A DNA stretch of 64,000 nucleotides. Source: Sistotremastrum niveocremeum HHB9708 (Eukaryota; Basidiomycota; Agaricomycetes; Sistotremastrales; Sistotremastraceae). The DNA lies in contig KV419398.1 in NCBI GenBank assembly GCA_001630475.1, forward strand, positions 98,453 to 162,452. The letters are read 5' to 3'. Made by a program: the position numbers and the translations under genes. Shown here piece by piece: positions 13,545 through 28,498 of this stretch (positions are counted from its first letter, which is position 1; each line of letters begins with the position of its first letter). The notes beneath the pieces are model-generated. The model had not been told where the DNA came from and did no database searches. It saw only the letters and a list, made by a program, of their open reading frames with translations.

Positions 13545-15574
13545 ATGCCTCGCGCACCATCCCATACAAGACTTCAACACCGCGTCACAAATGCAAAGGA
13601 CTGTCCCCCTTGGCCGCCTCTCCCTGTCCATCTCGCAGAGATCGTCCTAAACCCCATCCGAGGCACACTCGCCAACAACGACCTCCACGAATTCCTAGGC
13701 GATCGAGTTATGAGAGTATTCGTTGTAAAAATATCGGAACAGTATGCCAAATCCGTCTCTCATCTCACCGTACGTTCCATCCCTATCTCCTCGCCCAACC
13801 TCGCGTGTCCTAATGCAAGACTACGTTATGAATAGAGAGTGACGCAGACTTTATGCACGAACGATACTTTCGGACGACTTGCGTACTCGTTGGGCCTCCA
13901 TACCCACGCAAAGCTCACTCCCTCCCAACAAGAATCCATCAAAGCCTGGAATCCTTCCTCCTGGGAATCCCCTCCAAAAGTCCTCGCAGATCTCTTCGAA
14001 GCTCTCATAGGCGGTATATATTCCACGTATGGTATGCGTGGCATCCGAGAATGGCTTGAGGCATTCTTCGATTCGCTCGATTCGGATACTTGGAAAGATC
14101 TCTCTCTACCCGTTCATGTCGTCCCGGTGCAAGAACCTCGCCCCAAAAGTAGGAAGGAAACATGGATCACCTCCGTTGAACAAGATCTTCTCGTTAATTG
14201 GATACGGGCGAACAGCTCTTCTATATGGGTCCAAGCTACGCACTTTCTCGATGAGTTACGTCCCGGATTCTCCGTCCATTCGACTACATATCCTCTAAAG
14301 GCCGAAGTGGGAGATGCGCATTTGAGACTCTTCATTTGTAATGAGATCATCCGTCGATATCCTTGGTATTTGCAAGCAGCAAGCGGAGCATCACATCTCG
14401 CTACGGTTCGTTCATCCTCTTAAACCTTCTTCGACGACTGTTCACGGAGATGTAGTGCATAACCAACCTTATCATGTCCGACACCGTCCTCGCATCCATA
14501 AGCCGTATCCTATCTCTCGACAAGTTCCTTCCCAGAACCCAGTTCTCGACCAAAGACTACGCGACTATCCTGAAAGTCGCTATCGGAAGCCTAGAAACCT
14601 CCATAACCGACATCACCGGCAAATCAAACATCGTGCAAAAATTCCTAGGAACGGTCGTAAACCTCGCACATGCAGTAATATACGACACGTACGTCATCAC
14701 ATTTTGTCTTTGTTGCTTTGAACGAGGCTGACGCGGGTTGATCAGAAATTCGCCGTTCATTCCTGCTATAGCGCTTCCGCTAGAATGGAAGCAATACGCT
14801 ACAACGCGTCGCCAGCTATCCAAACTCTTTACTCCCTCAACCGACTTCTCGTCCTCCTCCCCTCCCCCTCCCTTCTCGACGGAGACAGATGCTCATATTC
14901 GCCGAGTCCACTCTCTCCAAACTCCTCATGCACCCCGTCGCATACCTTCCTCCCTCCGAACACCTATCGCTCAACCATCTCCCCTGGCGCACAAATCAAG
15001 TCAAAGCCGCAAGCCCAATGTCCGGCCTCCTCCAACTCGGACCGCTATGAAGCGAGTCGTGTTCGAGTCTCCCCTCCAGCCTGAGAGCAAGGAGGGACAG
15101 GAACCGTCCAATGATTCCGACGACTCCTTTTCTATCAGTTCGACGCCCAGATCAACACTCTCTGTAGCTGACGAGCTAGACAAGTTGACCCTCAAAGATC
15201 GGCCCGAATCTTCTCCCGCTGTACGCGGCGATCATGTCGAAAGAGACGAATTTGGACCCAGGCCGGCACCTCCGAACTTTACCACCGTCGCCGAAGCCGC
15301 ATCCAAAATCGCTACAACGAAAACGCGTCAGAACGCGTCAGAAGCGACCATCCGCGAGTCTACAGACCCTCGATCAGAGTCTGAGGCCGATATGGACATA
15401 TCGGAATCAGAGTCCGAGGAAGTTCCTCCGCTCGATACTCGCGTACGTATTCAGTGGAGAGCCCATTTGAAGGAGAAGACGCATCTCTTTAATGAGCCGC
15501 AACCTTTGCGACATGCAATATCTACTGTTGAAATCAGGCGGAATGCGATTCGACGCCTTGCGGGAGGAAAGTAG
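13545..15574 (+). CDS. RNase III-domain protein with disordered tail
   Basis: Putative double-strand RNA endonuclease or a ribosome-associated relative. Four exons (13545-13769, 13836-14405, 14456-14688, 14746-15574) join in phase to 618 residues. The two RNase III signatures are present: HEFLGDRVM with E49 and D53, and PKVLADLFEALIGGIY with D127 and E130, so the acidic metal-binding set appears kept. Residues after about 340 are Ser/Pro/Glu-rich and probably disordered. There is a single RNase III domain and no Dicer helicase or PAZ. The start at 13545 is the first Met after an upstream stop in frame; an upstream exon is possible. The third intron is confident, but the join at 14405/14456 uses a weak GTTCGT donor, so the second half could be a separate gene. 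Confidence 0.65.
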
Positions 15575-15914
15575 CAATGAGACATTGAGACATGTACTGT
15601 ACATCGATGAAGTGTACATTCTATTACTATCTATGCTTCTTCGTCTATTTCGTATACGTATCATTATCCTACCACGCTCCACAGTCATCTCTTCCTGAAG
15701 CGTCAGGATAGCGTAGTACTATCATGCCATTACGAATGTGAGCTCATGAAGTTCTCAGACAATTGTGCATACTGGACTTCCGACACAATTGTCGCATTGT
15801 AAGCATCAGCACGATCGCCAGATAGGAAGGGACCCACTCCGCATTCTGTTCTAAATGAGACTCTGCGGAAAGAGCTGTTCTTGTACAGGACTTCGAGCCT
15901 ACTTGACAGACAGA
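15575..15914. other. Convergent intergenic region
   Basis: Space between the 3' ends of the RNase III-domain gene and the adaptin-like gene. It contains T-rich stretches near 15620-15680. The adaptin-like gene could extend into it through an alternative last exon ending near 15860. Confidence 0.4.
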
Positions 15915-18900
15915 TCAGCCACGAGTCGTGCGAAATCCGAGGAATGAACGCACCTTGAACCTGTCCTTCTTCTTCGGAGTCTCACTGCCTACAACGAGAG
16001 CTAATTCGCCTGCGCTCATGCTCGGAACTCCGAAACCCTCTCTCATGTCCTGGTCCTGATCGCTATGAGAGGCCGCGTCCTCGTCCGGATCGTCGCGAAA
16101 GGGATTGATATCAGAGCTCCGGGTCCTCAACGGTGAAGCAGGTGTAGCTACGAAACCGGATTGGCTCATGAACTTGTGAGGAACGATCGGAGGAGCTTCG
16201 TATGCGGCATAGCGAAGCTGAGTAGTTCGAGGTGAAGTTGGCGGCAATGATGACGACGCGGGAGACGAAGGAGACTTATGTGCGTCGGAGGGTGACCGTG
16301 GCGATGGCACAGTGGGTGTAAGTGAATTGGTTCGAGATGCCGAGATGGCAGTAAGTGGTGCTGGAGCTGGAGGTGGCGATTCAAGAGACATGAGGAAGTC
16401 GGGTAACTAAGGAAGATCGATGTTAACGGGGTATCAGAGGGGAATGTAGAGTCACGAACAGTTGGCGATTTTGCCGCTTCGATGACAGCGCGCAGATGTG
16501 TTCGTTTATTCATACTACTCCATTCGAAATATTGTTCGCATCTCTGTGACTCTGTCAGTATTGAGGGATGAAGGTACACAATAGACAGGCTTGCCTTGCG
16601 TATGAACCTGCCGGATGATGCTTGCAAATGCCGGATGACGTCTCGTACATACTGCAGGGCCTGATCTGCTTCATCCGCTTCCTCTCCTAACAGTGCAGAG
16701 ATCCGGATGATGATAAGGACGATCAGCTCTTGTAGAGACGCTAGAAATCATAAGACGCCTCAGATGAAGTAGTTCGATGAAAATACGCTATACTGAAACC
16801 CACCTGTCAAGCTTTTGAGCAGAGTCGCAAGGTCCTGCATGATTTCGACAGCGTTCAGGGAGGGCGCTATAGAGTCGCAATATTCGCAGAGAACAGCGCA
16901 GATGATGACGATGAAGGTTGGCATCGAAGCTATCGACGGAGAGTCTGGTATCCTGAGTTGGACAGATTCGTCCGGTATTGAAGGAGGTGATGGAGGTGAT
17001 GGACTCTCTGAATCGTCCACGGAGACGAACGGAGAAGAGGCAGATTCCCTGACAGGTATTCCATTGCGAAGGAGATTGCTGGCGTGGCTTGGCTTGAGGA
17101 ATTGAAGGGATGCTTGGACGAATGTGGCATGGAAATTGTTATCGCCTTGAGGTGGAGCGAGAATCACACAATCAGATGCTGGTAACAGATCAAGGATAGA
17201 GAAAAACACACGAGTTTTCAGATGAATCAATACGGTCTCCACCAGCTTCTCGTCAACGGCATTCACACGTTTCCTATCGACTTCTTTCCCTTTTCCTTTA
17301 TCTTTCGACCTCGACACCGCAAGCGCAGTCAATACGTCTCTCATTCTCTGCGCATAACCTCCCCCCTCATCCTCCAACACGCCCGCGACCTCTAGTGCTT
17401 GATGAAGTCTCCGTTCATCCAACGATTTAGTGATACCATTATTGACGCTGCCCACAGAGGATCCGGCGCGACTTCCATTTCTGGAGCTGCTTTCGACAAC
17501 TCTTGGGCGTGACTTTGGAAGTCCGGAGAGCCCTGAAAGACGGCTCGGGGAGTCGGGGAGAGAACGCGCCGGCGACCTTGGCGATCGCACAGTCGGCGTC
17601 GAAGAGCGACTTGCAGGAGGACTTGATAGATTTGGAGGGAATATAAGCGACGTGAAATATGTATCCAGAATACTCGGATCCACCTTTCGCAGTACTATGA
17701 AGGTCTGGACGAAACCGACGAGTCAGGATCGGGCAGAAGCGATGAGTAAAGTCTCATTACCTTGTGACGTATCCCAGAATCAGTAGAGTATACGCCTTGC
17801 ATGATCTTCCCGACCTCCTGCTCGGTGAAGGAGTCCAAGTAGTTAGGCAACACTTCGCCTATGCCTGTTCTCGGAAGCGTGGGTTCGGAGGTTTGTGCGC
17901 CTGTCCACAGGGTTGCATCGAGAAGTTGAAGGCAGGTCAAGATTGTCCAAGCACTATTTGGGTTCGTGCCGATGGTGGGTAGAAGCGCACGAAGAGGGAG
18001 CAGGACGGAAGCCGAGGCACGGAAGAGCAGGGCTGTAGGGAGAGCTGAAAGGCACCTGTATAGAGGAACGAATATGACCGAGGGGAGCGGATGCTTGGCG
18101 GGTTTGAGGAGGACGGAAATGTTTCTTGAAAGAATATCTTCCTGGCTAAATATATGTATAAGAGGGAAGAACTCTGTATCGGGGGATAAGGCTGACCTGG
18201 ATGAGGATATGCGCGGAAGCAATCGAGCCAAGACCTCGAGAGCGCGATGACGTAGAGGCGATTTTGGATCTGACAGATACGGTACGATCGCGTCTACAAC
18301 CTCTTGACTTGCGAGTGAGCCCGACTGATGAGCGTTAGCCTCGCGATGCAGTGTGAGGGGGTTCAACCTACTTCGACGAGATGAGCAGCCAGGCTGAGAG
18401 CGGCTTTGCGTACACCCAGATCCTCCGTAGCCAGTTTGAGGCGTTTAAGAATCTTCGGAGAGGCCCTCATTTCAAGATGGGCGATGATATCTTCGTTTAA
18501 CCCGTCCTGACTGCTGGTTACTATAGTGGAGAGGGCACATATGGCCCGCTTTCGGATTGGTACACTGATATCTTCATATCAGTCACATCGAAACACGAGA
18601 TTTGTCGCATGAGCACGTACGAAGAATGCTTGAGGAGCGACACGAGGATATCTTGAATTGCTGGGAGGGCATCGGTGAGATCATCATGGCGATTGATCAG
18701 AAAGGATAACGCTAATGCGATATAGGGAGGATGAGAGCTCTCGAGGTCCTATCGAATGATTAGCCCGATAGCAATGCGTACCCAGACGATGGCCCGACCT
18801 TGCGAAGCATGTTCACCAACATCAAGAATAATCCGCTTCCCTTTGGTAGGACCTCAGTGCAAAACAAGTACTGAACGGAAAAGTAATCAGCCTTGAATGC

Positions 18901-19283
18901 AAAACTGGTTATTGATGGGAGGATTAACACCGATGCGCTTCTGCTTCGTGGATTGCCCAGCTGATGCAACATCAGCAGCTAGCCTGAGGATGGGATCAAG
19001 CATGACCGGGGCCAAAGGTGTCGTTGCATAATTCAAGGCGTAGAGAGTAGAGACCAAGATTTCTGAAGCACTTGACTGGAACGTGTCAGCGAAGTTGCAG
19101 GCTACGAGCAAAATGGCATCTCACCAAAGGCGGCGGGCTATGTGCTAGCCTGTAATTTATTGCACGTATGTGTTCACGGACTATTGCATCTTCTTCCTCG
19201 GCAGTATTGGCAGACTCCAGACGATGAGCAAGATTGTATTGAGCTCTGCTCAATGCGCCAGACGACGAGAACGTAACGTTCAT
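15915..19283 (-). CDS. Adaptin-type large subunit (AP-4 epsilon-like)
   Basis: Likely large subunit of a vesicle-coat adaptor complex at the trans-Golgi or endosomes. The N-terminal exon (from 19283) starts MNVTFSSSGALSRAQYNLAH, followed by RLESANTAEEEDAIVREHI, matching the helix that opens adaptin large subunits. The downstream exons continue with KQKRIGYLFCTEVLPKGS, LMLVNMLRKDLES and VPIRKRAICALS, which are the conserved helical repeats of the adaptin N-terminal domain. The middle (17.7-18.4 kb) has further HEAT-like helices. The C-terminal half (16.8-17.7 kb, 15.9-16.4 kb) is Ser/Pro-rich with short hydrophobic helices and no ear domain I can recognise. AP-4 epsilon is my best guess from the opening motif, AP-1 gamma or another adaptin the alternative. 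The last exon may be read differently because a GTGCGT donor sits 50 bases before the stop. Confidence 0.7.
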
Positions 19284-19568
19284 CGTAGTTACGGAACGAC
19301 CCTCCGATATCCCCGAGACGCCAGAATTACCTTCCGAGCCGAACGCCGACGATTTCAGTCATCTCTCCTTCTTCTCTGCGAAGCTCTTCAACCGTCACTG
19401 CTATTCTGGACCAGTTGTTTCTCCCGTTGCACTTTTTTCAGTGTAATTCTTTCGGTGTCCAGTCGTTCCTGGACATCAGTGGAGCTCTACACAGGGCTTC
19501 ATCCTTATTTTGAATACAACCGAACCCGTGTCTTCTAAATAGCCATACTAACAATACCCCAATCACGA

Positions 19569-20823
19569 TCAAGGCAATGAGAGCTTATCTATCAGTACGT
19601 TCTCCTTCAATATTTTTTCTTTCAGCTTGTTGACGTCATCTAAATCCCAGTTCGCCGAAACATATCTGGAAGGACATTCATAAGTATATATTCATGCTTC
19701 ACCATTTCGACAGATCCTACCGTCCAGTCAACCAGTCTTCAGAACCAGAGGTCAATCGAACCAGGACGCTAGCTGGAAGAGCGACAGTGTCTTCTTTCAT
19801 CACACCTGCATCGACGAAACCTTGAACCTCCGGCGTATTCGTCCCGAGTTCCGTGCTGTTCCACGGTCATGAATCGAAAACAAAACCACTTTGATATGCA
19901 AACTTACAGCAGACAGCCGGGATGAAATGCGAAGGACTTGACCCCTTGGTCACCATACTCTGAGGCAAGAGATAATTTATATTCATTCGGCACTCTCGAA
20001 GAAAATAAGTAGCTTCTCTCACCGAAATCGATGTACTCCGCAAACCGATTGAGGGCGTGTTTACCTCCTAAATAGGCACTTCCTCCGAGCCATCTCAATT
20101 GTGCCCCTATAGAAGATACCACGACGAAGTATCCTTTCGAAGCCACCAATGTCGGCAGAGAATAGTGCGCTAGATTGAAGTTGCCACCTGGTGAATTTAT
20201 CAACATCTGTTGATTGGATTTGTATGGATGAACTGACGTATGTTGGTTTCCTAGTAGAACAAGATGATGATGGAGCTGTGAATTATAAACCGAAAAGATC
20301 GTACCCAGGTTTTCCACCAAAGTTCGGGGTCGTGTTCTGCAATCGGAGTCCATCGAGATAAAAATCCGGCATTCGAAATGACGATGTCCAGTGTCCCGAA
20401 TTTTTGAAGACAAAACTCTACCAATGCTTGTACTTGCTTAGGATCGGAGATATCCGCTGCGAAAGTTTCTACTTGTAGCTCGGCGTCATATTGCCCACTT
20501 GCGTCCATCTTCGCTTTATCTAAGATATCTTCACGCACGCGAGCCAGGTCTGATAATGTCCTAGAGGTGATGAGTATGCCTTTGGCTCCTGCTTTGGCAT
20601 ATGTCCTTGCGGTTTCTGCTCCGACGCCTTTGCCAGCCTTCATGGCGATCAATCAGCCATTCTGGTGGAAAGAAAGAATGCATACCCCAGTCACGAGGAC
20701 GATCTTCCCTTTCGCAGCATCTTTCAGTGCTCCATTGACATCGATGGAAGGATACACATCGTGTCTCTCCCTTGCGTCGATGATTGCTTCCGCTGTACCG
20801 TTGTAGCGTGACGAAGGGGGCAT
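19569..20823 (-). CDS. Short-chain dehydrogenase/reductase (SDR-A)
   Basis: NAD(P)-dependent oxidoreductase acting on an alcohol or ketone; substrate unknown. Seven exons (20686-20823, 20305-20637, 20238-20250, 20023-20187, 19908-19959, 19721-19855, 19569-19665) give 310 residues in perfect phase. The cofactor-binding TGAGKGVG, the NAG motif (ISNAG), the catalytic Ser in VVSSIGAQ and YxxxK in SAYLGGKHA are all present. The third exon is a 13-nt microexon. The start MPPSSRYNG was preferred over an upstream Met because SDR-B and SDR-C start equivalently (MAPYDG, MAPYNG) and share the following HDVYPxIDVxGALK. It lies beside the halogenase, on the same strand, and is a plausible partner in that pathway. 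Confidence 0.9.
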
Positions 20824-22531
20824 CGCTAAACCGGGCTGACAGACGTCTTTAGCTGCCTTATAATCCCCTGTGCATGCATTCAATCTCCACGTCGGCAAAA
20901 TGATCCCGTGGGGAAGATGATGGCGTGAGAGATCTGCATACGTCTACTCGGCCCTTTGCTTGAAAGATAGTCATCGTATTAAATCCCGGCTGTTCTATCT
21001 ATCGTGCCTTGGTACTCCATGTGGGTGGCGTCTATAATACGGTCCATTGCCCCTAGTTGCAGGAGTTAAGACTGATATCTGATGTCGTAAAGAGACAACG
21101 AGTACGTCTTCAGTGCAATGGTTCAGTAATTCGAAAACATAAATCGTAGTCTTCCAAATATTACTTCTTCATTGACCTCGGCATTCCGTGACGCATTGGC
21201 CACGACTTGTTCCTCTCCTCTTCATTTTCTACTAGATTTTTTTTAAGACGCTATCTAATCCAGATCGTTCATTCCAGGCGAAGGCGGTGAGAATCCGGTT
21301 GTTTTTCAAGAAGCCTATATGGTCCGATAGTCTGGCGCACTTCAAGTATTCTCCTTTAGGTTATATAGCCTAACCTGGCAGATACTTACAGTCGTAACAT
21401 GGTTATTGCGTGATAGTCTTTGGAGTGGATCGCGATGGCATCTCATCTGGGCTCTCTGCGTCATAGAACCTCATGCCGTGGATTTTTGTGCAGTGAGTTC
21501 TGCACCAGAGAGCATTTTCCAACAGCAGGGCACTTCGTTCTGGAAGTTCGGAAAATATTCCGTATATCATGTTGTATTCTTGTCGGATCCAATAGGATTA
21601 TCACTCCCAAGGCATTCTGAGTTCTCAAACAAACAATGGTCTCTTGCTGACTAATCACGCCGCTTCACATGCCCCCAGCACAATGTCGATGCACAAACCC
21701 ACTGTTCGAAGGAAGATATGCTATCATCGTGACCACGATATTACGTGCTTGATGTAATTAACTATCGACTAAGAAGGATGGCTGGGCTAGTTCAACGTTG
21801 CATGTTGCTTCCTATTGGCCAAATCCATCAATGTTCAAAGAACCGTAGTATGTTCACACGGGTCATCATCCAATGCTTGCAATCCTGGGGGTGCAAACGG
21901 GACACCTGACATTTAGCCTTTGTCGGATTCGATGCTCAGCCCGTTGAAGAGGAACCAGAAGTAAGGGAGTCGCTCGCCCTCCCATTGTTCGGGTCCAGCG
22001 GATCATATCCAAGCCATATATATCCGATGCGCCACCATTGCTGAGGATGCACCTAAGAAGGATGCATCAGTTCTTCACGTAAGATCCGTTGTTCATGTGG
22101 TGTACTCGGGACGCTGGAGACTAAGGCGGAAGCAAATGCTGGATGCGGCGATTAAGGTGGATTACGCGCTAAAGCTAGCGCTGGTAGCTCGCTATCGATG
22201 ACGTTCTCGAAGGCTAAGAGTGGAAATTGTGGCGGAAGCAGAACTGGATCGATAAGGAGGAACAATCCCGTACCCGCGAGTAGAAATGTACAACGCAACG
22301 AGATAAAAGAGATCTGTCAGAATTTTTTATTCTTCAGAAATGATACGATATGATAGAATTGTGGTTGTTTAGACAAACATGTCGGATGTAGCTTACGACC
22401 AATATTAGAACCCAACGCTAAGTACCAAGCAGAGAGAAACCAAACACGAAAAACAAATAAGAGTTACAATGTACGAGCCGAAAGCGAAAGCGAACGAAAG
22501 ATAAAAAAGCACAAAAACCCAAACAAAAAAT
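20824..22531. other. Gene-poor spacer
   Basis: About 1.7 kb between SDR-A and the halogenase 3' end. It carries only short unconvincing open frames. The SDR-A promoter must lie in its left part. The A-rich stretch 22270-22530 is probably the 3' untranslated and termination region of the halogenase gene. Confidence 0.45.
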
Positions 22532-24703
<2,172 letters not shown>

Positions 24704-27700
24704 GTGGGATTAGGTCAGGAGGGGAGAGGGGTTAGTGTTTAGAAAACGCTGGGGATAGGCAGGGTGGTGTCGATGAGGACAAAGACGATGTGAGCAGGGA
24801 GAAGTGCGTTCGTATTTATACACGAACGAGACATAGGCATTAAACGCTTATCGAATAGATCCCCCTTGACGGGAAACGAGTGGCCTCTCCTTTCGAGACA
24901 ATAATCCGGGATCTATCTTGTGCTGGCATCTCGTTACCTGTTCCGTAAACCCCAAGATCGATCTGGTGAATGTTCACGAGCCCACCATGGCCTGGCTTGA
25001 TCGGATGAAATAAGCATACCAATTCTTTATTCTTGTTCTTCTATGCCACCGTCAAATTCTCTGATATAAAGGGTCGCCAAGTTCCAGATCTGAATTCAGG
25101 GTTGAGGTGGAATGTTGGCTTTATTGCCCCTGAAAGCGCACCTTTGGGTCTTCTGAACTGCCGATAAGCTGCAGCGACATGCCTCCAGTGATGCAAAAGC
25201 GATCCCAGATCTGAGGCGGAGGACGACGTGCGCTTGTTTTTGCAGGAAAATTTCCCCCTTGCCGAATGGAAGCTTCTGCGTCCGAAGCGATTTCAGGGGT
25301 CACTTGATCCCTAATATTCTAACTTCCCCCCACTTTCTTCCAAGGTTTCCCACGTTCCAGATCTAATCTCATTCATGAATAAACTCAGACAGATCCGCCT
25401 CAAAGCGCGAGTAGTTGAAGCTCTTCCACTGTCATCAAAATATCATGCATTTGAGGACTGAAAGTTGATGCCGACTGATAGGAAAGCATTGCGCAAACTT
25501 GACGAGAGGAAAGGCTATCTATGGTTCTAGGTTCTGTCAATCAGGGAAGCTCTAATTGTTGACAGATGATTCGGCAGCCGTAACGAAAGCCAGAAAACAG
25601 GGATGTCATCGAGGAACTGTCAGAAAAATCCAAGTTTGTCTCCCATCATACTCGATGCCACCGAGATCCCAGTGGAGATAGACTGCAGACCTGAATGCGA
25701 TACATTTGCTGTAGGATCGCTTGGCAAGAAGACAAAGCAATGCAACAGCTTCGCTTAGGTCGTTCGCGCCGCCATTCCGGGGCGCGCAGACGACTTCAAG
25801 ATCGTCGGCTTCGCGATCGTAGAAGTGCAAAGAAGTGAGCAAGTCATCCCAGTGTAGAAATCAAATCCTGCCAGCCCCTGGCGAGTGTGGAGCGTCCTGC
25901 CATGATTTCAGGAACCAGAAAAAAAGCACTCGAGATGCGCTTATTAATTGTTCATCTCGAACCGATGATTCCTTCGCCTAATCTGACCAGAAGCCACCAT
26001 TTTTGCGAACAGCAGAGAACACGAGAGCCGATGCGGATTTTCTTCACCCCAGTCTTCCCCTCGATCAAGTATTGCTGGAAATTAAATGCTTCCAGGCGCA
26101 TCAGACCTGCTTCGCATTGATCGGGCTCCATTTGCAATTCACGAGGGAGAATAACGAGAGTTGTCTAGGGCCACGAGAGCAGTCGCCAGAGAAGCACAGT
26201 ATATCGTAGGCATGGAGTCCAAGCGTTGGTTCCGGCTCCGACAGTCGCCCCCGACTCGCCGGGCTCGAGTGGGGGAGTTCAAATAATCTCTTTCCCATGC
26301 AAATTAGATGGAAAATGCCATCATTGGTGAAATTCAGAGCCTCAGACCATCTCCTACGATTGTTACAATATGACAGAGTGCTCAGAATACAAGGTTAAAA
26401 AATTAAACAAAAGATTTGGGCAGCTCCGAGGTTCGATCTCCCGTCCTCGCTGGCCGCACAGGGTGCCTTTTCGGCAGATGCAGCCGAATGATGTCATCCC
26501 CAAACTCGGCACAAAGCGGGAGTAGCATAGGGACAACTAGTGCTAAAATATATTTAGCAATCTCTACAAACTGCTGAAATCACTATATCTTCTATTGCCA
26601 AGCCTCTTAAAAATGGGAGTCCGTGGTGCTCGAAACGATCAGCGGCGTGACAGTCGGCTTTCTCCGTGAATCGGCTAAATCAAGCGGAGTTAACGTCAGC
26701 CCCCGGCTATCTCGGCTTCAGTGGGCCTCGGAGATATCGGAGTTATCCCCGACTTTCTCCATCCTCGTTTTCTCCCGTTTATTCAAACATTTTTCGCGAA
26801 TATAAACCCACTATATGTACTGATATGCTCGATACAAGTGCGTTCTATGCAGTTAGAATCAGATAAGAACTTTGGTAATCCGGCAGATCGCCGGATTCGT
26901 CCGTCGGATTCGGAAACCAACGCTTGGACTCTATACCCACCGTACACAGTAAGCGAAGCGAAGAATCTCCTCACTGCCCTGAATTTCCAAGAACGGCAAG
27001 CGATGTGGCCACCAATCAAGACCGTCGAGACAATGAGAGGGATCATAGATGAAACGGAAAACTGTTCATGCCCTTCTGCTTTCGCCAACGACAGGGCCAA
27101 TTCGTCCCGAAACCCGTATCAACAAAAAGTGTTCTGTTGTCTCGCTGCGGACTTTCGAAGTAAAATAGATCCGCATCCGCATTATTCGGCAGGCTGCTCG
27201 AAAGACTGAACCCGAAAACACTCGCTATTTCTCGATGATCCGCTTGCATGCTCAGCTCAGCTCTGTGTCATGATCAAGGGGAGTAAGACGGAGAGTCACT
27301 CGTCACGGCTGCGTTTCCGGTCGAGTCAGGAGTGTTTAATCAATCATGCTGATCAGCCAATCGTTCCCTGCATGACGAAATACAATCATAGCGGCATCAG
27401 ACCCCGAAACACGGCCCTTTTATTGGAAACACGTACCATTTCTTATATTTTGATAGTTTAGGAATATCTCATGTGCTATCATTCAGCCAGAAATAAGCCC
27501 CAGATTACAATCTCAGCGTGATAAGCCATGGAAATTGCTGCATCAAATCTTGCACCAATCGCTCGTTCAAAAATCCCCACAAACGTGTGGAGATATTTTA
27601 GCCGAGCCGGGTAGCGTGCTTCGACCTAGACCCTTTTCGCTTAGGTTATAGCCGAACCTCCCCAAACTGTTCTCGCGAGGACCAGTGACTGAAAGGCTGT

Positions 27701-28498
27701 CTGTTTAGATTTCTTTCTTTCGCTCAGTCAGATCATTCTGACTGTATCAGTTGATAATCAGAATTCGGTCAACGCTCCATGCTTTGAAACCTGAAGGTCT
27801 AGGTCTCCGGAAACTTGAAGGATGGCCATCAAGGCCTTATTGTCTGCTGTCATAATAGGAAGCAATATACCTCGAAATCGAAGTCCTCGATATTCAGGTC
27901 TCCAAGCGCTCCTGCTCTAATTCACGGCCATCCGCAGCCTCACGGACTCCAAGTCTCGTTATCAATTTACCTCATGGCTCATGCTCTACGCCGTTAATAA
28001 AGTTACTCTTGTCATGCGCTCTCAATAACGAGATGAAATGCTACATGTGAATTGACAACGCGGAATGCCGCTCTCAGCTGTGCCATTCTACACCCCGGGT
28101 GTCCTTGCGGTGACAACAGGTGCGGTTCCCGGACGACTTTGGTGGGCTTAGCGTGGTATTCTAATTGTCTAATTAAGCGAACTGCGTCATCAAGTCGACC
28201 ATCTCTTTTTGTTCTCGGGAGTACGCGGACGATGAAGAGGCGGAACTTACAATCATATGCGCTAGGGCTATAGCTATCCGGATGTCAGCGTTTGTAATAG
28301 ATTAACTGTCACTCAGAATGAATGCGTTAGTCTACGATTTATTCAGTAAAACGATATAAAGTACGTTAGATCACCAAGAACAAACAAAGGAGAATAGCAC
28401 CAAGAAAGCCCAAAATTAGATAGCGAAGAGGAATAGAACGAAAACCAGATCCCGACAACGACTTCCTATTGCACAACTAGCATGAGCGCAGCAAAACT
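24704..28498. other. Long gene-poor spacer
   Basis: About 3.8 kb between the halogenase start and the O-methyltransferase end. It holds the halogenase promoter (just right of 24703) and one weak small-gene candidate at 26847-27209. No transposon ends, long repeats or RNA genes were recognised. Confidence 0.4.
26847..27209 (+). CDS. Weak candidate small protein
   Basis: Single open frame of about 120 residues starting MQLESDKNFGN. A TATAAA at about 26803 sits some 45 bases before the start codon, like CYP-A. The protein has six Cys, mostly in the second half, no signal peptide and no known domain. An open frame also exists on the opposite strand across the same bases, so either or neither may be real. 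Confidence 0.25.
   Translation: MQLESDKNFGNPADRRIRPSDSETNAWTLYPPYTVSEAKNLLTALNFQERQAMWPPIKTVETMRGIIDETENCSCPSAFANDRANSSRNPYQQKVFCCLAADFRSKIDPHPHYSAGCSKD

Noticed and set aside
26425-26450. tRNA T-arm or B-box-like sequence (GGTTCGATCTC)
   Set aside because: Only four of five T-stem bases pair and no D-arm, anticodon arm or acceptor stem fits around it.
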